From positions 1 to 11,023 of the forward strand of contig CAMZGJ010000027.1 in assembly GCA_947306375.1 (NCBI GenBank): 11,023 bases of DNA, in the 5' to 3' direction. Within the stretch, counting starts at the first letter, position 1. Every line of letters begins with the position of its first letter. A program made the position numbers and the translations under genes. The notes below the pieces were generated by a model that saw only the letters and a program-made list of their open reading frames with translations, did not search any database and was not told the DNA's origin. Source of the stretch: an uncultured Spirochaetales bacterium. GTDB lineage: Bacteria > Spirochaetota > Spirochaetia > Sphaerochaetales > Sphaerochaetaceae. Of the stretch, positions 1 through 4,541 are shown piece by piece.

Positions 1-470
1 GGGCTCATGTTTGAAAGATAGAAGGAATCGGAAGCGGACTGTTCGGACCAGGAAAGGTCTGCAAAGGGTGCAAGATGGCCTCTGTCATAGCCCGATCCGC
101 GGTAATCTGCCAGGGTTGCGCTGCCTGTAATTATGGCCGGGTCCGCGCGGAAGTTATCCTCACGGTCAGTGACTTTGACCACTGTTTCCGCGGGGGTGAG
201 AACGTAGGCAACCCAGTAAGGCTGCTCGTGCTCCTCCGAGTATTTGAGGGTGTAGCCGGTGTGCAGCGTAAGGCCTCCGTCGTTGGCCGGAATTGCAATT
301 TTCTCAAGGTCTGCAACATGGTCTGAGGAGCCTGTTGCAAGAGTCCTTGGGTCAGTGACCGGGGTGTATATGAAAACAAGGACGCAAAGAGCCGTGAGAA
401 GAAGCAGAAGGACCCAGAAAAGGCCGCCTCTGACCTGAGTTCTTTTTGTTTTGGTTCTTTTATGGGGCAT
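1..470 (-). CDS. DNA/RNA non-specific endonuclease (NucA/Serratia-nuclease type), membrane-anchored; 3' end outside window
   Basis: A metal-dependent nuclease of the beta-beta-alpha-metal DNA/RNA non-specific endonuclease family, which cuts single- and double-stranded nucleic acid. The first 156 residues are visible. Residues 1-15 are basic (MPHKRTKTKR...), and residues 16-36 form one strongly hydrophobic segment, so it should be anchored in the inner membrane or secreted with an uncleaved signal. The family signature Y-D-R-G-H-L-A-P is at residues 128-135, with His132 the expected general base. It is followed by WSEQ (141-144) and Y-L-S-N-M-S (151-156), just before the left edge. By comparison with Serratia nuclease (His89, Asn119), the metal-binding Asn should lie about nine residues beyond the visible end, so an intact active site cannot be confirmed. 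The start is the ATG at 468-470: an in-frame TAA lies just upstream and no other start is near. No clear Shine-Dalgarno is seen. It is divergent from cysE. Its substrate (scavenged DNA, competence or virulence) is unknown. Confidence 0.88.
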   Translation of the reverse strand, partial: MPHKRTKTKRTQVRGGLFWVLLLLLTALCVLVFIYTPVTDPRTLATGSSDHVADLEKIAIPANDGGLTLHTGYTLKYSEEHEQPYWVAYVLTPAETVVKVTDREDNFRADPAIITGSATLADYRGSGYDRGHLAPFADLSWSEQSASDSFYLSNMS

Positions 471-531
471 GTTTGTATTTTATCAGAATCAGGTCTTTGC
501 AAAAAGGCTTGTTTGATTGTAAAGTCACAGT
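471..531. promoter_or_regulatory. Divergent intergenic region holding the promoters of the nuclease gene and cysE
   Basis: This 61-bp gap is the only space between two divergent genes, so both promoters should lie in or next to it. On the minus strand a TAAAAT (482-477) sits six bases before the nuclease ATG. On the plus strand a TGTAAA (518-523) sits eight bases before the cysE ATG. Neither has a convincing -35 box at 16-18 bp, and neither gene has a clear Shine-Dalgarno. If the two hexamers are real -10 boxes, both transcripts would be leaderless or nearly so. The location is well supported by the gene layout; the individual boxes are weak guesses. Confidence 0.4.
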
Positions 532-1422
532 ATGAATTCAGAAATTGAAAACGCAATTATAAGTACGGTAAACAGTCTTTCCCCGGAGAGCAAGGCGGAT
601 TACGTGGGAATGAAGGTGGCAGTAAGAAAGAGCCTTGAATATCTTGAGATTGCCATGTTCCCGGAGTTCACCGGCAAGGAAATGTCTACATGCATAGGAT
701 GTGAGAACAACGCATGCTGCTCCAAGTCAGAACTCAGGGAAAGGAGAATGTCCGCGTTTTCAAAGGCAGCGGTCCAGCTTAACAATGCGCTTAGGTGCGT
801 AATGGACTCCCATGAGGCGGAAAGCGCAACTGCAGAGCTTATAAGGCGGATTCCCGGTGTGAGACATGTTCTTGAAACCGACATTGAGGCCGCCTATGAG
901 GGAGACCCGGCTGCCAGAAGCACTGACGAGATTATTCTGGCCTACCCTGCTTTCAAGGCCATAAGCATTTTCAGAATTGCACATGAGCTGTACCTGATGA
1001 AGGTACCCACCGTGCCGCGCATGATGACCGAATATGCCCATGAGCTGACCGGAATAGACATAAACCCCGGTGCAACGGTGGGAACTCACTTCTTCATTGA
1101 CCACGGCACGGGTGTTGTCATAGGAGAGACCACAACCATAGGTGAGCATGTGAAGATTTACCAGAACGTAACGCTGGGTGCAAAGAGCTTTGCCGCAGCT
1201 GAGGACGGCACTCTGGTAAAGGGCATAAAGAGACACCCCGACATTGGAAACAACGTAGTTATATATGCAGGAGCCACCATTCTGGGCGGCAACACAAGAA
1301 TTGGAGACAATGCCGTAATAGGCGGTAACGTCTGGGTCACGCACTCGGTTCCCGCAGGACGCGTTGTGACCCAGGGTGTTGTCAGTTCCCGAAGACCCGC
1401 TGAATCAGAAGGGGAAGTCTGA
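532..1422 (+). CDS. cysE: Serine O-acetyltransferase (CysE/EpsC-like)
   Basis: Transfers acetyl from acetyl-CoA to L-serine to give O-acetylserine, the committed step of cysteine synthesis, in the cytoplasm. The protein has 296 residues, in the range of the longer EpsC-like forms. An alpha-helical N-terminal domain (about 1-160) contains the D-P-A motif (125-127). It is followed by a left-handed beta-helix of hexapeptide repeats (about 175-285). The active-site pair is visible: Asp176 in D-I-N-P-G and His191 in F-I-D-H-G-T-G have the same 15-residue spacing as Asp143/His158 of E. coli CysE. His235 in K-R-H-P matches the second conserved His, and N-V-T-L-G (212-216) follows. The C-terminal tail is short and lacks an obvious terminal Ile, the residue that docks into cysteine synthase in other CysE proteins, so complex formation is doubtful. 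A cysteine cluster (54, 57, 62, 63) lies in the N-terminal domain. The last 41 bp overlap the convergent kinase gene. No Shine-Dalgarno precedes the ATG, so the start is less sure than the family call. Confidence 0.93.
   Translation: MNSEIENAIISTVNSLSPESKADYVGMKVAVRKSLEYLEIAMFPEFTGKEMSTCIGCENNACCSKSELRERRMSAFSKAAVQLNNALRCVMDSHEAESATAELIRRIPGVRHVLETDIEAAYEGDPAARSTDEIILAYPAFKAISIFRIAHELYLMKVPTVPRMMTEYAHELTGIDINPGATVGTHFFIDHGTGVVIGETTTIGEHVKIYQNVTLGAKSFAAAEDGTLVKGIKRHPDIGNNVVIYAGATILGGNTRIGDNAVIGGNVWVTHSVPAGRVVTQGVVSSRRPAESEGEV
1332..1374. repeat. 9-bp perfect inverted repeat just beyond the kinase stop codon, inside cysE
   Basis: CTGGGTCAC (1332-1340) and GTGACCCAG (1366-1374) are perfect inverted copies separated by 25 bases; GC dinucleotides inside could extend the stem with a bulge. 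For transcripts of the kinase operon the hairpin would begin 7 bases after the kinase stop codon. No run of U follows on either strand, so it is not a canonical intrinsic terminator. It also encodes W-V-T and V-T-Q of CysE. One or two such repeats are expected by chance in 11 kb, so only the position is suggestive. Confidence 0.35.
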
Positions 1423-2227
1423 GCTCAAACTTAACACCGTAAGTGTGCTCAGGATCTTCCTGAGTGGCCTCTATGCACTGGACCACATAATCTGCGGCAA
1501 TTTTTGCACTGTTAAACAGACTGTGTCCCTGAAGGTATGCACCGCAGAATGCGGATGCATAGACGTCTCCGGTTCCGTGGCAGCCTTTTGAGATTTTGCG
1601 GTGCTCATAGTATTGGATTTCCGTCTGTCCGTCTTTTTTCTCCGAGACCAGAACTCCGGTCTTGTCCTCTGAGAAACCCACTCCTGTAAGAACCACGGTC
1701 TTTGAACCCAGGACATGGAGTTTTTCCACAAGGGCTTTTATCCATTCCATGTCATACTGTTCTCTGTATTTAACATCCGTGAGGAAACAGGCCTCTGTTA
1801 TGTTGGGAAGGATTATGTCCGCAACGGCGCAAAGTTTTTTCATCTCTCCCACGTATGTCATGTCAAATGCGGGATAGAGTTTTCCCATGTCTGCCATTGC
1901 AGGGTCAACTATCTTGAGGAAGTCCTTTCTTCCCAGGTTTGCCATTATGTCCTTGACGTACTCAATCTGCTCTGCGCTTCCCAGATATCCGGTGTAGACT
2001 GCGTCAAATGAGATGCCCTCTTTCTTCCAGTGGGCGGCAATTGCCGGAATGTCTGCGGAAAGATCCCTGACGGTGAAACCGGTGAAACCCATTGTGTGGG
2101 TTGAAAGTATTGCCGAAGGCAGGATTACGGTTTCAAGTCCGCAGGCTGAGAGAATGGGCAGTGCAACTGTGAGTGAGCACTGACCGAAGCAGGAAATGTC
2201 CTGTATTGTAAGAATCCTTTTGTACAT
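1382..2227 (-). CDS. pdxY: Pyridoxal/pyridoxamine kinase (PdxY/PdxK-like, ribokinase fold)
   Basis: Phosphorylates pyridoxal, pyridoxamine or pyridoxine with ATP in the vitamin B6 salvage pathway, supplying pyridoxal 5'-phosphate in the cytoplasm. The 281 residues match the family length. The start reads [12 protein letters not shown], followed by [10 protein letters not shown] (42-51), typical of pyridoxamine kinases. V-D-P-A-M-A-D (108-114) is the central substrate/ATP region. The ribokinase anion-hole motif G-C-H-G-T-G-D (215-221) puts the catalytic base at Asp221. The family includes proteins that act on hydroxymethylpyrimidine, but the N-terminal pattern favours a B6 vitamer. The start is supported by GGGAGG eight bases upstream. 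It is the last gene of the minus-strand operon, 40 bp after plsC, and its final codons overlap the end of cysE on the other strand. Which vitamer it prefers cannot be read from sequence. Confidence 0.88.
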   Translation of the reverse strand: MYKRILTIQDISCFGQCSLTVALPILSACGLETVILPSAILSTHTMGFTGFTVRDLSADIPAIAAHWKKEGISFDAVYTGYLGSAEQIEYVKDIMANLGRKDFLKIVDPAMADMGKLYPAFDMTYVGEMKKLCAVADIILPNITEACFLTDVKYREQYDMEWIKALVEKLHVLGSKTVVLTGVGFSEDKTGVLVSEKKDGQTEIQYYEHRKISKGCHGTGDVYASAFCGAYLQGHSLFNSAKIAADYVVQCIEATQEDPEHTYGVKFELRLPLLIQRVFGN

Positions 2228-2235
2228 TCTGTAAA

Positions 2236-2241
2236 CCTCCC
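2236..2241 (-). promoter_or_regulatory. Strong ribosome binding site of the B6 kinase gene
   Basis: GGGAGG on the minus strand lies 8 bases before the ATG at 2225-2227 and fixes the start. It sits 2 bases downstream of a small hairpin (2244-2261). Confidence 0.75.
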
Positions 2242-2243
2242 GA

Positions 2244-2261
2244 ACGGCTTTTCACAGCCGT
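2244..2261 (-). other. Small intergenic hairpin between plsC and the B6 kinase gene
   Basis: On the minus strand ACGGCT and AGCCGT form a perfect 6-bp stem around the loop GTGAAA. It lies in the 40-bp gap after the plsC stop and ends 2 bases before the GGGAGG ribosome binding site of the kinase gene. It has no U-tract, so it is not an intrinsic terminator. It may be an RNA processing or stability element, or it may adjust translation of the kinase. Such a short stem can also occur by chance. Confidence 0.35.
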
Positions 2262-2267
2262 CAGTTT

Positions 2268-3008
2268 TCAGAGAGTAGCATAGGTTGTTTTTATCTGTTG
2301 TTCAACCTTTTGACAGACCTCTGAACGTTTATCCCTGTCCAGATTTTCCGTTCTGACGGGAGAACCTATATGTACTGTTCCGTCAACACGTCCGAAGAAA
2401 CTCTTTCTGTCCTCAAAGCCGTCTCTGACTCCTTTGATGGTCAGTGGAATTATGTCCGCGCCGCTTATGAATGCAAGGCGGAAACTGCCCGGCTTGAAGT
2501 TGTCTATCTCACCGGTCTTGCTCCTTTTGCCCTCGGGGAACACGGCAAAGGTCTGGCCTTTTTCTATGCGTTCGGCTCCTTTTCTTATTGCCTCAACTCC
2601 CCTCTTCATGTCATTGGCCGGGATGAATACACAGTCTGCGGCAATTCCCATGGTGTTGATGAAAGGATAATGCTTGAATCTCTCCAGCATGATGTATCCG
2701 CATCCCAGGCAGAGCGTGCCGCTCATAACGGGAATGTCCATCATGCTTGTATGGTTTGCAATGAAGCATATCTTCCTGCCGGACTTCAGTTCCTTTTTCA
2801 GGCCTTCCAGGTCTCCGGTCACTTTGACATGGATGTTGAGGAAGAAAAGGATGAAGTCGGATGTAAGGGACATCCAGAAACGGTTGTACGCGTTTGCCGC
2901 CTTGTCAAAACCCAGAAGGCGCATGATTATGGTGGGCAGAGCTCCGAATACTGTCTCAAAAACAAAGTATATTCCTGCAATGGGGAAAGCCCAGATATAG
3001 TTTTTCAT
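2268..3008 (-). CDS. plsC: 1-acyl-sn-glycerol-3-phosphate acyltransferase (PlsC family)
   Basis: Acylates lysophosphatidic acid to phosphatidic acid at the inner face of the cytoplasmic membrane, a central step of phospholipid synthesis. It has 246 residues, normal for the family. The hydrophobic N-terminus (about 5-30) and the segment near 45-60 should associate with the membrane. Acyltransferase motif I is N-H-T-S-M-M-D (85-91) with the catalytic His86/Asp91 pair. Motif III is F-P-E-G-K-R-S (157-163), with Lys in place of the usual Thr. Motif IV is I-I-P-L-T-I-K-G (186-193). The motif II region reads F-I-P-A-N-D (128-133) rather than the common F-I-D-R, a mild departure. The ATG overlaps the helicase stop as ATGA, and GGGAGG lies eight bases upstream inside the helicase gene, so the two are translationally coupled. 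Acyl donor (acyl-CoA or acyl-ACP) and exact acceptor are not visible. Confidence 0.9.
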   Translation of the reverse strand: MKNYIWAFPIAGIYFVFETVFGALPTIIMRLLGFDKAANAYNRFWMSLTSDFILFFLNIHVKVTGDLEGLKKELKSGRKICFIANHTSMMDIPVMSGTLCLGCGYIMLERFKHYPFINTMGIAADCVFIPANDMKRGVEAIRKGAERIEKGQTFAVFPEGKRSKTGEIDNFKPGSFRLAFISGADIIPLTIKGVRDGFEDRKSFFGRVDGTVHIGSPVRTENLDRDKRSEVCQKVEQQIKTTYATL

Positions 3009-4507
3009 TTTTTCTTCCTCCCGATACCGAACAGACGGGCCCAGAAGCCCGGCTTCTTTACCGGTTCTTTTTTTTCTTCCTTTGAATCCTTTGAAGGTGA
3101 AGCTGTTTTGGATGGCTCAAATCCGTACTTGTCCTTGTAGTACTTCATGCGCTCGGCCTCTGTCATCCTACCCAGGGACTTACCTGAACGGGAATCGGAC
3201 TTTGACCTTTTCTGAGCGGCCGGCCTTGAGGAATCCCGCTTTGCGGAATCCTGCCTTGCGGCTGAAGGCTTGCCTGATGAAGTCTTGCCGGACTTTCCGT
3301 TGGGCTTACCCTTGGACTGACGGGGAACATCCTTCTTAATGCTCCTGCTGTCAGGTGCCGTCTTAACCGTAATTTCCGGCAGGTTGTCCGGCCAGATTAC
3401 GGGGATTTTCATCTTTATGTACTTCTCAATGGCCTCAAGACCGTATACAAATTCCTCGTCTGCAAGGGTAATGGCCTTTCCGCTCTTTCCCGCCCTGGCG
3501 GTACGCCCTATTCTGTGGACGTAATTCTCATAATCCTCAGGGATATCGTAGTTCACTACAAGCGGAAGGTTGTCTATCTGAAGACCCCTGGCCGCAACAT
3601 CAGTTGCAACAAGAATCCTTATTTTCCCGTTCTTCAGCTTGCTGAGCGCAAGTTCACGGGCCTTCTGGGTAAGGTCTCCGGAGATATAATCCGCGTTCCA
3701 GCCGTTGTATCTCAGGCGTCTGGAAAGCTCCATTGTCATGTGGCGGCTGTTTGTGAAGATTATTGCGCTCTCGGGCTGCTCCAATGCAAGAAGCTGGAGC
3801 AGAAGTTTGAGTTTTTCAGACTTGGCAACGTGATAGAGTTCCTGGGTTATGCTGTCCACCGTTATTGTGTCCGGCTCAAGCTCTATCTCCTCGCTCTCGT
3901 TCATGTACTCCCAGGCAAGTTCCCTGACCCTCATCTCAAGGGTTGCGGAAAAGAGCATGGTCTGTCTCTGCTCACGGGGGACCATCATGCGGAACATCTT
4001 CTTTATGTCCGGATAGAAACCCATGTCAAAGAGGCGGTCTGCCTCGTCAATGACAAACGTGTCTATGTTCTTTGCCTTGAGGTCTCCGGAGCCCATGAAG
4101 TCCAGAAGTCTGCCGGGTGTGCCCACATAGATGTCACAGCCCATCTGAAGCAGCTTGCGCTGTCTCTCGTATCCTGTTCCGCCGAAGAAACAGCCCACGT
4201 GGAAACCGGGAACGCCTGAGCACAGGACTGATGCGTCATCCGCTATCTGCTGGGCAAGTTCCCTTGTGGGGGCAACTATCAGACATGAGGAGGAGACACC
4301 TGCGTCTTTTTTCCTCAGGTATTCCTCAAGAAATGCTATTACAAAGACGGCGGTCTTTCCGCTTCCGGTCTTTGACTGCACCATTAAATCCTTGCCGGAA
4401 AGTGCAACCGGAAGGGCCCGTTCCTGAACGGGCATACATTCTTCAAATCCGGCGTTCTTTATGCCGGCAAGCACTTTTTCATGAAGGTTCAGTTCACTGA
4501 ATTTCAC
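3005..4507 (-). CDS. rhlE: DEAD-box RNA helicase, RhlE-like, with basic C-terminal tail
   Basis: An ATP-dependent RNA helicase expected to unwind short duplexes in rRNA maturation or mRNA turnover in the cytoplasm. It has 500 residues: a helicase core of about 380 and a tail of about 115. Motifs in order: Q motif region with F3 and Q28; Walker A S-K-T-G-S-G-K-T (45-52); P-T-R-E-L-A-Q-Q (80-87); T-P-G-R (130-133); D-E-A-D (154-157); S-A-T (187-189); I-I-F-T-N-S (249-254); T-D-V-A-A-R-G (302-308); H-R-I-G-R-T-A-R (331-338). All key residues are present. The tail (386-500) is rich in Lys, Ser, Arg and Gly and ends in P-G-F-W-A-R-L-F-G plus a Lys/Arg cluster; such tails usually bind RNA or partners. 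The start is GTG (4505-4507), with AGGA eight bases upstream; the next Met, at residue 25, would remove much of the Q motif. It lies 34 bp after ftsK and overlaps plsC by 4 bp. The exact subfamily (RhlE versus RhlB or CshA) is less certain than the family. Confidence 0.93.
   Translation of the reverse strand: MKFSELNLHEKVLAGIKNAGFEECMPVQERALPVALSGKDLMVQSKTGSGKTAVFVIAFLEEYLRKKDAGVSSSCLIVAPTRELAQQIADDASVLCSGVPGFHVGCFFGGTGYERQRKLLQMGCDIYVGTPGRLLDFMGSGDLKAKNIDTFVIDEADRLFDMGFYPDIKKMFRMMVPREQRQTMLFSATLEMRVRELAWEYMNESEEIELEPDTITVDSITQELYHVAKSEKLKLLLQLLALEQPESAIIFTNSRHMTMELSRRLRYNGWNADYISGDLTQKARELALSKLKNGKIRILVATDVAARGLQIDNLPLVVNYDIPEDYENYVHRIGRTARAGKSGKAITLADEEFVYGLEAIEKYIKMKIPVIWPDNLPEITVKTAPDSRSIKKDVPRQSKGKPNGKSGKTSSGKPSAARQDSAKRDSSRPAAQKRSKSDSRSGKSLGRMTEAERMKYYKDKYGFEPSKTASPSKDSKEEKKEPVKKPGFWARLFGIGRKKK
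3017..3022 (-). promoter_or_regulatory. Ribosome binding site of plsC inside the helicase gene
   Basis: GGGAGG on the minus strand lies 8 bases before the plsC ATG (3006-3008), within the last codons of the helicase. It supports the start that overlaps the helicase stop by 4 bp. Confidence 0.75.
3231..3260 (-). repeat. 15-bp tandem duplication in the helicase tail
   Basis: The bases at 3231-3245 and 3246-3260 are back-to-back copies that differ at two positions. They encode A-R-Q-D-S and A-K-R-D-S in the basic, low-complexity tail of the helicase. It keeps the reading frame and looks like replication slippage in a region under weak constraint. Confidence 0.7.
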
Positions 4508-4515
4508 TGTTAATT

Positions 4516-4519
4516 TCCT
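4516..4519 (-). promoter_or_regulatory. Ribosome binding site that supports the GTG start of the helicase
   Basis: AGGA on the minus strand, 8 bases before the GTG at 4505-4507, in the 34-bp gap after ftsK. A second AGGA lies a few bases further upstream. Confidence 0.5.
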
Positions 4520-4541
4520 ATTTCCTTAGTTTGGATATTTT

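Noticed and set aside
131..556. Open frame of 141 codons on the minus strand overlapping the nuclease
   Set aside because: It is out of frame with the D-R-G-H nuclease, has low-complexity Ser/Arg/Thr composition, and would run into the cysE start.
760..1344. 194-codon open frame antisense to cysE
   Set aside because: It mirrors the conserved acetyltransferase coding sequence, and its product resembles no family I know.
2370..3140. 256-codon open frame antisense to plsC
   Set aside because: It crosses the plsC/helicase junction on the opposite strand and carries no recognisable motif.
3515..4219. 234-codon open frame antisense to the DEAD-box helicase
   Set aside because: It is a shadow of the helicase core, with no family motif or supported start.
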